A stretch of DNA of 64,000 nt from Clostridia bacterium (GCA_017452945.1 JAFTLD010000003.1:15405-79404), one strand, 5' to 3'. Numbered from the stretch's first letter, positions 1 through 8,998 are shown. A program made the numbers and translations. The notes: generated by a model not told the origin, from the letters alone.

Positions 1-512
1 TTGCCCGAGGGGCACTTGAAGCCTCCCAGCAAAAGCTTGATCGACTCCATGGTGTAATTGATCTTTTTGACACCCTTAGCCTTGAGCTTATCGGTCACCT
101 CGCAAACCATGCCGTCAAGGCCAAATCCAATGCCGTTGATATAGCGGTAGGTCTTGCCCTTGACCTCGACGCGGGGCAATTTTTGCAAATAAGGATTGAG
201 CAGCACCGGCTCGGTGTCCTCATTCTTACCCAGATCGCGCAAAAAGTCGTTGCCCGTACCGCTCTTCCAAAGATATACGGGAACCGCGTAACAAGCACCG
301 TCCAGCGCGTTTGCAAGGCGCATAATGGTACCGTCGCCACCCAAGATCAGTACGCGATCCTGCTCGGACAGCGCGCAGATCTCAGCACGCAAATCGACCT
401 TTGTCAGATCCTTCTCTACAGTATCGGGAGCCGCAGCATATGCGCGCACACCCGCAAGAGATGCGCTGATATCACTGTTGTTTGCACAGGGGTTGAACAA
501 AATGAGTGTCAT
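1..512 (-). CDS. Diacylglycerol kinase-like lipid kinase (YegS/BmrU family), C-terminus off the window
   Basis: Family members phosphorylate a lipid alcohol such as diacylglycerol at the inner membrane face, using ATP. The gene runs off the left edge, leaving about 170 N-terminal residues. They carry the DAGK catalytic-domain nucleotide loop GGDGT (residues 58-62) and the following SGTGNDF motif (84-90), preceded by an N-terminal strand MTLILFNPCAN typical of this fold. The start is an ATG at 512 with a GGAGG ribosome site just upstream. It lies 38 bp downstream of asnA on the same strand with no terminator between, so co-transcription is likely. The lipid substrate cannot be told from sequence, and an NAD kinase is unlikely because SGTGNDF is a DAGK hallmark. 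Confidence 0.88.
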   Translation of the reverse strand, partial: MTLILFNPCANNSDISASLAGVRAYAAAPDTVEKDLTKVDLRAEICALSEQDRVLILGGDGTIMRLANALDGACYAVPVYLWKSGTGNDFLRDLGKNEDTEPVLLNPYLQKLPRVEVKGKTYRYINGIGFGLDGMVCEVTDKLKAKGVKKINYTMESIKLLLGGFKCPSG

Positions 513-550
513 GGATTACCTCCGCAAATATGTAATTTATAATTTATAAA

Positions 551-1561
551 TCAAAGCAATCTGACACCTGCCTCGGCACAGATGCGTTTTGTTTGCTCGT
601 CCCAGATACCGGATTGCACCTCACCGATGTGTGCGCTACCCATCAGTAACATGCAAAGACGCGACTGTCCGATACCTCCGCCAACCGTCAGCGGCAACTC
701 ACCGTTCAAAAGCATTTTATGAAACGGCAGCTCGCGTCGGTCATCGCAACCGGACACCGTCAACTGGTGGTCCAAGGACGCTTCATCCACGCGGATACCC
801 ATGGAGGAGATCTCCAATGCGCGTCCCAGCACGTCGTTCCAGAAAAGCAGGTCGCCGTTCAAGCTCCAATCGTCATAGTCGGGGGCTCTGCCACCGTGGG
901 GCTTGCCATCCGAGAGTTTCTCACCGATGCCGATGACAAACACGGTTTTGTGTATCTTGGTAAATTCATGCTCACGCTGCTCGGGCGAAAGATCGGGATA
1001 CAGATCGCACAGCTCCTGAGAGGTCACGAAGGTCACCTCGCGGCACAATTTGTGCTGCAGCTGGGGGAAATGCACCTGCAACTGCTCCTCCGTGGCACAC
1101 ACCGCACCCACGATGGCCTTGACCATCAGCTTGAGATAATCGACATTACGCGCTTCCTTGGTGATCACCTTTTCCCAGTCCCACTGGTCCACGTAGATCG
1201 AATGGATGTTATCCAGCTCCTCGTCACGGCGAATCGCGTTCATATCGGTATAAAGCCCGTTGCCCATGGTAAACCCATAACGCAAAAGCGCCAGTCTTTT
1301 CCACTTAGCCAAGGAATGCACCACCTCGGCCTTGCGTCCTTCCAGAGCGGGAATATCAAACGCAACGGGACGCTCATGGCCATTCAGATTGTCATTCAAG
1401 CCCGAATCGCTTGCAACGAACAAGGGCGCGGACACGCGCTTTAAGTTCAGCGCAGCGCAAAACTCACGCTGAAAGGTATGCTTGATATGCTCAATGGCGC
1501 GCTGGGTCTGGTAAGCGTCCAGCACTTGCGTATATCCTGTGGGAATGTAACAATGACTCAT
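551..1561 (-). CDS. asnA: Aspartate--ammonia ligase (asparagine synthetase A)
   Basis: Makes asparagine from aspartate, ammonia and ATP in the cytosol (AMP-forming). The 336-residue protein matches the usual AsnA length. Recognisable AsnA blocks include the N-terminal QRAIEHIKHTFQREF, LNDNLNGHERPVAFDI, VVHSLAKWKRLAL, TDMNAIRRDEELDNIHS and the C-terminal GGGIGQSRLCMLLMG, which belong to a class II aminoacyl-tRNA-synthetase-like fold. A TTGCCA-17-TATAAT promoter lies directly upstream (minus strand). The next gene downstream is the lipid kinase, probably in the same transcript. No T-box leader is visible in the short 5' region, so asparagine control at the RNA level is not suggested. Confidence 0.97.
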   Translation of the reverse strand: MSHCYIPTGYTQVLDAYQTQRAIEHIKHTFQREFCAALNLKRVSAPLFVASDSGLNDNLNGHERPVAFDIPALEGRKAEVVHSLAKWKRLALLRYGFTMGNGLYTDMNAIRRDEELDNIHSIYVDQWDWEKVITKEARNVDYLKLMVKAIVGAVCATEEQLQVHFPQLQHKLCREVTFVTSQELCDLYPDLSPEQREHEFTKIHKTVFVIGIGEKLSDGKPHGGRAPDYDDWSLNGDLLFWNDVLGRALEISSMGIRVDEASLDHQLTVSGCDDRRELPFHKMLLNGELPLTVGGGIGQSRLCMLLMGSAHIGEVQSGIWDEQTKRICAEAGVRLL

Positions 1562-1600
1562 AGACGGGCTCCTTGCAAGGGGAATTCAATACTTACTATT

Positions 1601-1629
1601 ATTATATCATAAGTCGTTCTTTTTGGCAA
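1601..1629 (-). promoter_or_regulatory. SigmaA-type promoter of asnA
   Basis: On the minus strand TTGCCA (1629-1624) and TATAAT (1606-1601) are separated by 17 bp, pointing at asnA. The start of transcription would be about 40 nt before the ATG. Confidence 0.75.
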
Positions 1630-1674
1630 GTGTTTTTTACAAACTCACCGCGCTTTTTCGACTTGCGCTTACGC

Positions 1675-1703
1675 TTGACAAGGGAGCGCAAATATGGTAA
1701 AAT
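1675..1703 (+). promoter_or_regulatory. SigmaA-type promoter of the CPBP protease gene
   Basis: TTGACA (1675-1680), 17-bp spacer, TAAAAT (1698-1703), placed about 40 bp before the ATG at 1744. Confidence 0.7.
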
Positions 1704-1743
1704 AAAGTTAACTGTATATCTCTTTTTGGAAAGGAGACTGCTT

Positions 1744-2820
1744 ATGGAACAAAAGACAAATAAATGGGGCGTTATCAAGGGACTTGCCTTCCCCATCGGC
1801 TACACCGCCTTTATGAACATTGGCCAAGGGATTCTCTCGGTCGGGCTTGCAGTCATGCTGGTTGTGCGCTCCATGCTCGCAGTCCTGACACAGGACTCGG
1901 GAGTCGAGCTTGACCCGAATACCTATATGGAATGGTTTAACCATGACAATACCGTCACCACTCTGAAATATGCCATGTTTTTCTCGGTGTTGACCACGGT
2001 TGGCGCGCTGGTCATTCTATGGCTGGTCTTCAACCGCAAGGGAAAGAGCTTTACCGAGTATTTCCACTTCAAGCCCGCACCCTTCAAGGCGATCTGCGCG
2101 GCAGTTTTGCTGGGCCTTTCCCTGCACTTTATCGTCAATGCCATTATGCTTGTCACCGACTCTCTGACCACAGAGCTGATCGAGGCGCTGTTCCGTTTCT
2201 TGGAATCGCTGGATCCCGCGATTGCCGAGGAGGTGCGCACCTTCTACGAATCTTACATGGAAATGATGTCTTCGATGAGCAGCGATGCGGGCATGTTCAC
2301 AATTGCAGCCATTCTGGGCGCACCGCTGATCGAAGAGTTGGTCTTCCGTGCAGGACCTCTGACCAACTTCAAGGGCAAAATGCCCACTTGGGCGGCACTT
2401 TTGCTGACCTCGGCGCTGTTTGGTCTTGCGCACGGATATCCCATTCAGGTCGCCTACACCTTTGTCGTAGGCCTTGTGTTGGGTGCGCTGTTTATCAAGA
2501 CCGATTCGATCTATCCCGCCATCATCGGCCACTTCTGCTTCAATGCCGCCAACCTGATCCCCATGATCATGGAAGGCTTTTTGGGCGGTCCTTTCCAGAC
2601 CCCCACAATGGTCGATTGGATCAGCAACCTCTACACAGTCTACACCGTTGCAGCCGTTATCATCGCGATTCCCATGCTGATCGTAGGTCTTATCCTGCTC
2701 TTTACACTGCGTAAACCCGCGCCCGAAACCGAACAAGCGGATGCGCCCTGTGTTCCCGTTGCTGAAAACCCTGACGTGCAGGCAGAGCCCGCCGTCATAG
2801 AACAGGATGAAAACGTATGA
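1744..2820 (+). CDS. CPBP family glutamic intramembrane protease
   Basis: Integral membrane protein of 358 residues related to CAAX prenyl protease 2 and bacteriocin self-immunity proteins. The three active-site motifs are present: EELVFR (E197, E198, R202), FGLAHG (H230) and HFCFN (H263, N267), set among about eight hydrophobic helices. An extracellular-type acidic insert lies around residues 50-70, and the last 40 residues form an acidic, Pro/Ala-rich tail. The chosen ATG has AAAGGAG at the right distance; an upstream in-frame extension lacks a ribosome site and overlaps the promoter. The stop overlaps the next gene by four bases (ATGA). The substrate is unknown. CPBP enzymes include C-terminal sorting proteases, which is of interest because three surface proteins in this window carry Gly-Cys C-terminal signals. 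Confidence 0.9.
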   Translation: MEQKTNKWGVIKGLAFPIGYTAFMNIGQGILSVGLAVMLVVRSMLAVLTQDSGVELDPNTYMEWFNHDNTVTTLKYAMFFSVLTTVGALVILWLVFNRKGKSFTEYFHFKPAPFKAICAAVLLGLSLHFIVNAIMLVTDSLTTELIEALFRFLESLDPAIAEEVRTFYESYMEMMSSMSSDAGMFTIAAILGAPLIEELVFRAGPLTNFKGKMPTWAALLLTSALFGLAHGYPIQVAYTFVVGLVLGALFIKTDSIYPAIIGHFCFNAANLIPMIMEGFLGGPFQTPTMVDWISNLYTVYTVAAVIIAIPMLIVGLILLFTLRKPAPETEQADAPCVPVAENPDVQAEPAVIEQDENV

Positions 2821-3596
2821 CTCTTCGTATTTTAGCCGTAGGAGACGTGGTCGGACAGGTGGGCCTTGCCCATCTGCAGGCCACACTCAACAAGCAAAAG
2901 CAAGCATTGAGCGTTGACCTTTGCATCGTCAACGGAGAAAACGCCTCCGAGATCAAGGGGCTTTGCCGCCATGATGCCGAGCAGCTCCTGTATGCCGGTG
3001 CAGACCTGATCACGCTGGGCAACCATGCCTACTCAGCTCCCGATACCGGTGCGTTTTTAGACGAGCGCCCCGACGTCATTATCCGTCCCGCCAATTATCC
3101 CCCCTCCAATCCCGGCTACGGCTATACCGTCACCGACGTGTGCGGCATCCGCGTGCTTTGCATCAATTTGCTGGGTACAGTACATATGGATCCCTTGGAC
3201 AACCCCTTTTTGACCTTAGAGCGCATTCTGGACACCCAAAAGGGCAATTATGATATCGCGGTACTGGATATGCATGCCGAGGCAACCAGTGAAAAGCTGG
3301 CCATTGCACGTGCCTTTGACGGCAAGCTCTCGGTCATTTTCGGCACGCATACCCACGTGGCCACAGCCGACCTGCAGATCCTGCCGGGCGGCACGGGTTA
3401 CGTTACCGATCTTGGCATGACCGGCCCCGAAGGCGGGATCATCGGTGCCAAGACCGAGCCCGTTTTGCGCATGCTGCGCGACCACATGCCCGCACGCTTT
3501 TCGGTTGCGGGCGGACGCGTACGCGCCCATGCCGTGCTTTTCTCGGTGGATACCGACACAGGCCGAACCACCTCGGCAAAACAACTGGTATTTTGA
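2817..3596 (+). CDS. YmdB-like metallophosphoesterase (probable cyclic-nucleotide phosphodiesterase)
   Basis: Family members hydrolyse phosphodiesters such as 2',3'-cyclic nucleotides with two metal ions, and in Bacillus YmdB influences biofilm and motility decisions. The 259-residue protein has the metal ligands in order: VGDVVG (D10), VNGENAS, LGNHAY, DMHAEATSEK and FGTHTHV, ending in the YmdB-type segment YVTDLGMTGPEGGIIG. The start codon overlaps the CPBP protease stop (ATGA), so the two are translationally coupled. The position usually occupied by Thr-Trp after GNH is Ala-Tyr here, a mild departure from the family. Assignment to the family is firm; the physiological substrate is not. Confidence 0.92.
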   Translation: MTLRILAVGDVVGQVGLAHLQATLNKQKQALSVDLCIVNGENASEIKGLCRHDAEQLLYAGADLITLGNHAYSAPDTGAFLDERPDVIIRPANYPPSNPGYGYTVTDVCGIRVLCINLLGTVHMDPLDNPFLTLERILDTQKGNYDIAVLDMHAEATSEKLAIARAFDGKLSVIFGTHTHVATADLQILPGGTGYVTDLGMTGPEGGIIGAKTEPVLRMLRDHMPARFSVAGGRVRAHAVLFSVDTDTGRTTSAKQLVF

Positions 3597-3603
3597 CTAC
3601 AAC

Positions 3604-3746
3604 GTTCCGCAAATTGCGGAACATGTCACTCACGCGCAGCGCGAATATCACTTTTGCGAATGCAAAAATATCACGTTTCGCGCAGCGAAATACTTTGCGC
3701 AGCGAAACATATCACTGCAAATCGCTCTACCTTGTTGAGCGATTTG
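3604..3746. repeat. Hairpin array A: six short hairpins joined by ATATCACT linkers
   Basis: The gap between the YmdB-like gene and the esterase fusion holds consecutive short inverted repeats: 3604-3622 (9-bp arms, 1-nt centre), 3633-3643, 3652-3667 (TTTTGC/GCAAAA), 3676-3690 (TTTCGC/GCGAAA), about 3694-3707, and 3718-3746 (10-bp arms). They are separated by ATGTCACT, ATATCACT, ATATCAC, TACT and ATATCACT. The stems differ in sequence while the linker is constant. The same linker, as its complement AGTGATAT, occurs in two other arrays at 28.9 kb and 63.9 kb. No ORF is apparent here. Confidence 0.8.
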
Positions 3747-3768
3747 TAACAGAAAGGAGGTCCCGCGC

Positions 3769-6006
3769 ATGACAAAAGGCACTCTGATACTGCGTTCCCG
3801 ACTAAAATTGCTCAAGCCCCTGATCGCGGGCTTCTCTCTCTCTACCATACGCATATGGCAGGACAGAGTCGGTAAGCTGATGTCCGCTTCCCACAGGGAT
3901 GACGTAACATTCGACGATTTTGCCATCGGCTCCATGCCCGCTTGCATGGTCACACCGCACGATGAAGTTTCCGGCGGTATCATCCTGTACCTGCACGGCG
4001 GCGGATACACCTGCGGTGATTTGGATTACGCAAAGGGTTTTTCCGCCATTTTGGCTGCACGCAGCGGTGTGCGCGTGCTGTGCGTGGCATACAGACTTGC
4101 CCCCGAACACCCCTTCCCTGCAGCCATTGACGACGCTGAAGACGCCTTTGGCTATCTGCTCTCAGCCGGTTATGCACCCGGACAGATCATGCTTTGCGGT
4201 GAGAGCGCGGGCGGAGGACTTTGCTATTCCCTTTGCCAAAAGCTCAAAGCCAAAGGGCGCACCATGCCTGCGGGGATTATCGCCATTTCTCCCTGGACCG
4301 ACCTGACGGGACGCGCCGGCTCCTATTTGACCAACGAGAAAAACGACCCTACGCTGACCGCAGAAAGATTGAAATTCTACGCCGATTGCTACACGTACGG
4401 TGCCGCTGCGCAGAAAACCGGAGATAAAAATATTTACCCCAAAACCTGCGAGAATGCCGAGGATGACCTGCGCAACAAATCCAATCCGCTGATCTCCCCG
4501 CTCTTCGCGGATCTGACAGGAATGCCCCCGTCACTGATCTTTGCCGGAGGCGGAGAGCTGCTCTTGGATGACGCTGCGGGCTTACATGAAAAGCTGCTTG
4601 CATCGGGTGCGCAAAGTGAGCTGGTCATCACGCCCGAAATGTGGCACGGCTATGTACTTTACTGCATCAAGGACTATGACCGCGACTTTACCCGCATCCG
4701 TAAATTCATTCGGACACGAATCCACAGCCAAAAAAAGCTGCGCTGGATGGCACTGGACAATGCTGCCAAGATCTTCCCCGCAGCCCGTACACGCTCCTGG
4801 AGCAACGTGTTTCGTTTGGCCGCAACCATGACCGAGCCTGTGGACAAGGAGGCTTTACGCACAGCGCTGGACGTGACCGTGCGTCGCTTCCCCTCGATTG
4901 CCGTGCGCGTTAAGGCAGGATTTTTCTGGTACTATCTCGAAGAGCTGCCGCACGCGCCCGAGATCATGGAAGAAAAGCCTTACCCTCTGGCACGTATGCC
5001 CTTTGACGACATCCGCAAGTGCGCCTTCCGCGTCATCGTGTACGACAGGCGCATCGCGGTGGAATTTTTCCACGCGCTGACCGACGGCAACGGTGGTCTT
5101 GTATTCCTCAAGACGTTGGTGGCCGAGTATATCTATCAAAAATACGGCGTCAAGGTGCCTGCCGAAGGCGGTGTGCTGGATCGCTTGGAGGAGCCCGATC
5201 CCGCTGAGCTGGAGGACAGCTTTTTCAAATACGCGGGCAAGCACCCGCTGCCCCGCAAGGACACCGATGCCTACGCTATCCGAGGGCTGCGCGAGGTGGA
5301 CGGCTTCCGCACCAACACCACCTTTATTTTGGATGCCGAAACCGTACGCACACTGGCAAAGGCACAGGGCGTGACCGTGACGGCATATCTGACTGCAGCC
5401 CTGATGGTGGCGGTGGACAGGCTGCAAAAGCAGCAGGTACACAATCCCGCCAAGCACAAGCCTGTTAAGATTTTCGTGCCTGTCAACCTGCGCAGCATCT
5501 TCCCCTCCAAGACCTTGCGAAATTTCATTCTGTATGCCATTCCGAGCATTGAAACCAAGTATGGCGATTATGAGTTTTCCGAGCTTTGCCGCAGCGTGCA
5601 ATATCAGATGAAGCTGCAGATCACACCGCGCCGTATGGCCGCCATGATCGCAAACAACGTGTCCAGCGAGAAGAGCCTGTTCATCCGCGCCTGCCCTTTG
5701 TGGCTGAAAAACATCGTCATGAAAAGCATTTATCAGGCAGTGGGGGAACGGAAATCCTGCTTCACATTCTCCAACCTGGGTGTATCCAATATGCCCGAGG
5801 AATTTGAGAGATACGTTGATCGCCTGGATTTTGTGCTCGGCACGCAAAGAAGCCAGCGCTACAACACCTCGCTGATCACCTATAAGGGCAAAATGATGTT
5901 CAACATCATGCGTAATACAGCGCGGCCGCTGCTTGAACCGCACCTGTACCAAGTCCTGCGCGAGCTTGGCATTCACGTTGTCGCGCAAAGTAATGCAAGA
6001 GAGTAA
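3769..6006 (+). CDS. Fusion of an HSL-type alpha/beta-hydrolase with an alcohol acyltransferase-like (condensation-fold) domain
   Basis: A 745-residue two-domain protein. Residues 1 to about 315 are a hormone-sensitive-lipase-type esterase: oxyanion motif HGGG (76-79), nucleophile motif GESAGG (Ser146), DYAKG and a C-terminal WHGY supplying the probable catalytic His. Residues about 325-745 resemble the alcohol O-acetyltransferase/condensation superfamily, with the HxxxDG motif as HALTDG (His435-Gly440). One half would hydrolyse and the other transfer acyl groups, suggesting acyl exchange on a lipid or small alcohol; this is inference. There is no signal peptide, so it is cytosolic or membrane-associated. 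The start has AAAGGAGG. The next gene, 14 bp downstream, is a zinc-ribbon membrane protein likely in the same operon. Confidence 0.82.
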   Translation: MTKGTLILRSRLKLLKPLIAGFSLSTIRIWQDRVGKLMSASHRDDVTFDDFAIGSMPACMVTPHDEVSGGIILYLHGGGYTCGDLDYAKGFSAILAARSGVRVLCVAYRLAPEHPFPAAIDDAEDAFGYLLSAGYAPGQIMLCGESAGGGLCYSLCQKLKAKGRTMPAGIIAISPWTDLTGRAGSYLTNEKNDPTLTAERLKFYADCYTYGAAAQKTGDKNIYPKTCENAEDDLRNKSNPLISPLFADLTGMPPSLIFAGGGELLLDDAAGLHEKLLASGAQSELVITPEMWHGYVLYCIKDYDRDFTRIRKFIRTRIHSQKKLRWMALDNAAKIFPAARTRSWSNVFRLAATMTEPVDKEALRTALDVTVRRFPSIAVRVKAGFFWYYLEELPHAPEIMEEKPYPLARMPFDDIRKCAFRVIVYDRRIAVEFFHALTDGNGGLVFLKTLVAEYIYQKYGVKVPAEGGVLDRLEEPDPAELEDSFFKYAGKHPLPRKDTDAYAIRGLREVDGFRTNTTFILDAETVRTLAKAQGVTVTAYLTAALMVAVDRLQKQQVHNPAKHKPVKIFVPVNLRSIFPSKTLRNFILYAIPSIETKYGDYEFSELCRSVQYQMKLQITPRRMAAMIANNVSSEKSLFIRACPLWLKNIVMKSIYQAVGERKSCFTFSNLGVSNMPEEFERYVDRLDFVLGTQRSQRYNTSLITYKGKMMFNIMRNTARPLLEPHLYQVLRELGIHVVAQSNARE

Positions 6007-6020
6007 GGAGGAGTCAGGCT

Positions 6021-6725
6021 ATGTTCTGTATCAAATGCGGTGTGGAGCTGACTGATGGGCAGACACTCTGCCCTGTATGCGGCACACGCGTCTATCATCC
6101 CGACTTTCCGGTCAAGGAAGCCGTTCCCACCTATCCAAAAAAAGATTTCGAATCCGAGGAGTTCAACCGCAAGGGTATTTTGTTTGTGGTTACCATCATC
6201 CTGACACTGATATCTGCACTCGCCATCATGTTTGATCTGTCCCTGAACGGTCACGTAACCTGGGCAGGCTATGTGGCGGGCGGTCTTGGCGTATTTTATT
6301 TCTGCGTCATTATGCCTCTATGGTTCAAGCGCACCACTCCCGCCATCTTCGTACCGGTGGGTTTTTCCTCCATCATTCTGTTTTTGCTCTATATCAATCT
6401 GCATACGGGCGGCAGCTGGTTCTTATCCTTCGCCTTCCCCGTTGCAGGCTCTTTGGGCGTGATCATGACAGCCGTCACCTCAGTATTTCACTACGTACAA
6501 CGCGGTCGGCTTTATACCGTTGGCGGCGGCATGATCGCCATCGGGATATGGACGCTGCTGATCGAGCTGTTCATTCACCTGACCTTCGAGCTGCCCAAGC
6601 ATATCATCTGGTCGCCTTTCCCCTGCGCGACGTTCGTGGTCTTTGGTCTTATGCTGATCGTCATCGCCATCGTCAAACCGCTCAAGGACTCGCTCAAGCG
6701 CATATTCTACGTGGGAAAGATGTAA
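6021..6725 (+). CDS. Zinc-ribbon plus six-helix membrane protein (DUF6320-like)
   Basis: 234 residues. The N-terminus is a zinc ribbon with CxxC pairs (FCIKCG and LCPVCG, residues 2-23), followed by a short linker and about six transmembrane helices between residues 50 and 225, ending in a basic KPLKDSLKRIFYVGKM tail. It has no enzymatic motif. The ribosome site AAGGAGG overlaps the end of the esterase-acyltransferase gene region, and a strong terminator follows, so these two genes form one unit. I believe this arrangement (acyltransferase-like gene plus this membrane family) recurs in clostridia, but the DUF number is from memory and should be checked. The role may be to anchor or regulate the neighbouring enzyme. 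Confidence 0.7.
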   Translation: MFCIKCGVELTDGQTLCPVCGTRVYHPDFPVKEAVPTYPKKDFESEEFNRKGILFVVTIILTLISALAIMFDLSLNGHVTWAGYVAGGLGVFYFCVIMPLWFKRTTPAIFVPVGFSSIILFLLYINLHTGGSWFLSFAFPVAGSLGVIMTAVTSVFHYVQRGRLYTVGGGMIAIGIWTLLIELFIHLTFELPKHIIWSPFPCATFVVFGLMLIVIAIVKPLKDSLKRIFYVGKM

Positions 6726-6791
6726 AAAACTGTTCAAGTTGATTTTCATATGATAACGCTCTTATGGGGCTGCCATACTCCGCAGCCAATA

Positions 6792-6822
6792 TTCACCCCC
6801 GACAGACTCTGTCGGGGGTGAA
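6792..6822 (+). terminator. Rho-independent terminator after the zinc-ribbon gene
   Basis: Thirteen-bp stem (TTCACCCCCGACA with its complement) around a GACTC loop, followed by AATTATTG. The T-run is weak but the stem is very GC-rich. Confidence 0.75.
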
Positions 6823-6853
6823 TTATTGTAGTCGGATTTTTCCGATACTCTTA

Positions 6854-6882
6854 TTGAAAAACCTTGTTCATTATGTTATAAT
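6854..6882 (+). promoter_or_regulatory. SigmaA-type promoter of the alpha-galactosidase gene
   Basis: TTGAAA (6854-6859), 17-bp spacer, TATAAT (6877-6882), 34 bp before the ATG. No clear operator palindrome is visible around it. Confidence 0.75.
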
Positions 6883-6916
6883 GAATTCATAAAAGCTACG
6901 CATCGGAGGGACAGTT

Positions 6917-8980
6917 ATGAATATCAATTTTGGGCATTTACGCTTTGGCATAGAAAACGAGCGCATTTATCTGATCGGCATTGGTCAGACAGACTTTGTC
7001 GACCGCGGTCCTTTTTGCGAGGTGCAGATTGCGGGCGAGATCAAGGATTCGCACCTTGGCATCAAGATGATCAAATCCTCCGAGGGCAAAAAGCTGCGCT
7101 ACGTGGCACACACGCAGACCCAAAATGAATTGGAGATCGTGCAGCAAAGTGAGCTTGTGCGCACCGTGACCACCTTTTCCATCCATGATGACTCGAATGG
7201 TGTGCAGATCCGCACACGCGTAACAAATCTGTCCTGCGAGCCCATTGTGCTTGAGGAAGTGTCGGCCTTCGTACTGGCGGGCTTTGCCCCGATCGCCAAA
7301 ACCGCGCAGCTGCAATTTACACGCTTTGCGCAAAGCCACCATACCGAATGCCAGCCCATGACGCACACGCTGCATGAGCTGGGGCTCTTTGCCCATCTTG
7401 GCCAGCGGCAGGAGCGCGTGTCCTTTTCCAACGTGGGCGCATGGTCGACCAAGGAGGCGCTTCCGCAGGGCATTCTGACCGATGCGGACACGCAGAATTC
7501 CCTGCTTTTCCAGATCGAAAGCAGCAATTCCTGGTACTATGAGATTGGCACCATGGGCGCTTCGCTTTACCTCTACTTAGGCGGTGCGAACGCCTCGCAC
7601 GGTGCATGGAGCAAATGCCTGCAGCATGGAGAAAGCTACGAAACAGTTTCGGTTTCTCTCGCCTTTGGCCAAGGACTTGACGATCTGTTGGCCAACGCCA
7701 CGCGCCACCGCAGACATATCGCAGGCAAATGCGCCCCCGACACAGATCTTCCCTCCATTTTCAACGAATACATGCACCTCTCCTGGGACAGCCCCTCTGC
7801 CGATGCCACGCGCAAATACGCACCTGTGATCAGCCGTCTGGGAGTGAAATATTACGTGATTGACTGCGGCTGGCACAACGAAGAGGACGGAAATATCATC
7901 TACCCTTACGTGGGGCATTGGAAAGAGAGCCAAAAGAGATTTCCGCTCGGTGTGCGGGAAACCACCGATTATATCCGCTCTTTGGGCATGAAGGCCGGTC
8001 TTTGGATCGAACCCGAGATCATTGGCTGCAAGTGTGCCGAGATGCTCGACTTCTACGGTGACGACTGTTTTTTGCAGCGTCACGGTAAACGCATCTGCAC
8101 CATGAACCGATACTTTTTGGACTACAGACATCCCAAGGTGATCGCATACATGACCGAAGCCATCCGCCGTATGGTGGAAGACTACGGTGCAGACTATATA
8201 AAAATGGACTTCAACCAGGACTGCGGCGTGGGCACCGACAGGGACGCGCTGACCCCCGGTGAAGGCCTTGAAAGCCACGCGCGTGCTTATCTTGCATGGA
8301 TCGACGCCATCCGTGCGCGATTCCCCGACGTTTTGTTTGAAACCTGCTCCTCGGGCGGTATGCGCATGGACTACGGTACGCTCTCGCACTTCTCGATCGT
8401 ATCCACCTCGGATCAGACAAGCTACCGACACTACCCCTACATCGCGGGCAACGTGCTCGCAGCGGTCATTCCCGAGCAGGCAGCCGTTTGGAGCTACCCC
8501 GTAGGCACCGATACGCCCGGCTTTACCGCCACGCGTGAATGGGTCAATGAGCACATCCCTGACGAGCAGATCATTATGAATATGATCAACAGCTTCTTGG
8601 GGCGCATCCACTTGGCCAGCCACTTGGAGCTGTTGGATGAACGCAAGCTGGAGTTGATTGCCGACGGCATTCGCTTCTACGATGCCATCATCCCGTTCAA
8701 AAAGACCGCAATCCCCTGTATGCCGCTTGGGCTGACCAACTTTGGCAAGACCTTGGTGGCAAGCGGACTTCGGAATGACAAAACGCTTTTACTGGCTATC
8801 TGGAACCTGGGCGGTGAAAAACAGGTCGAAATTCCGCTTGGCGCGTATGCTCCCAAGTCGGTTCGTATCGTTTACCCCACCGCAGCAAAATACGCGATCC
8901 CCTGCTTGCTTGACAAAGACGTTTTACATATTGAATTTTCACAGGATATTCAGGCGCGTATGCTGGAGATCCTGCTTTGA
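6917..8980 (+). CDS. Alpha-galactosidase, GH36
   Basis: Releases terminal alpha-linked galactose from raffinose-type sugars or galactomannan. 687 residues with the three-part GH36 layout: N-terminal beta-sandwich, (beta/alpha)8 barrel from about residue 290, and a C-terminal sandwich. Hallmarks are YYVIDCGWH, GLWIEPEI, the nucleophile segment YIKMDFNQD (Asp431) and the acid/base segment CSSGGMRMD (Asp485). There is no signal peptide, so it acts in the cytosol on imported oligosaccharides. It has its own promoter and a good GGAGGG ribosome site. A metallophosphoesterase follows after 18 bp. Alpha-N-acetylgalactosaminidase activity cannot be excluded from sequence. Confidence 0.93.
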   Translation: MNINFGHLRFGIENERIYLIGIGQTDFVDRGPFCEVQIAGEIKDSHLGIKMIKSSEGKKLRYVAHTQTQNELEIVQQSELVRTVTTFSIHDDSNGVQIRTRVTNLSCEPIVLEEVSAFVLAGFAPIAKTAQLQFTRFAQSHHTECQPMTHTLHELGLFAHLGQRQERVSFSNVGAWSTKEALPQGILTDADTQNSLLFQIESSNSWYYEIGTMGASLYLYLGGANASHGAWSKCLQHGESYETVSVSLAFGQGLDDLLANATRHRRHIAGKCAPDTDLPSIFNEYMHLSWDSPSADATRKYAPVISRLGVKYYVIDCGWHNEEDGNIIYPYVGHWKESQKRFPLGVRETTDYIRSLGMKAGLWIEPEIIGCKCAEMLDFYGDDCFLQRHGKRICTMNRYFLDYRHPKVIAYMTEAIRRMVEDYGADYIKMDFNQDCGVGTDRDALTPGEGLESHARAYLAWIDAIRARFPDVLFETCSSGGMRMDYGTLSHFSIVSTSDQTSYRHYPYIAGNVLAAVIPEQAAVWSYPVGTDTPGFTATREWVNEHIPDEQIIMNMINSFLGRIHLASHLELLDERKLELIADGIRFYDAIIPFKKTAIPCMPLGLTNFGKTLVASGLRNDKTLLLAIWNLGGEKQVEIPLGAYAPKSVRIVYPTAAKYAIPCLLDKDVLHIEFSQDIQARMLEILL

Positions 8981-8998
8981 CCGAAAGGAGATCTGATT

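Noticed and set aside
3604..3746. CRISPR array
   Set aside because: Spacing and unit length vary (about 15-30 bp), the constant part is only 8-9 bases, and the variable parts are themselves palindromes. No cas gene is present.
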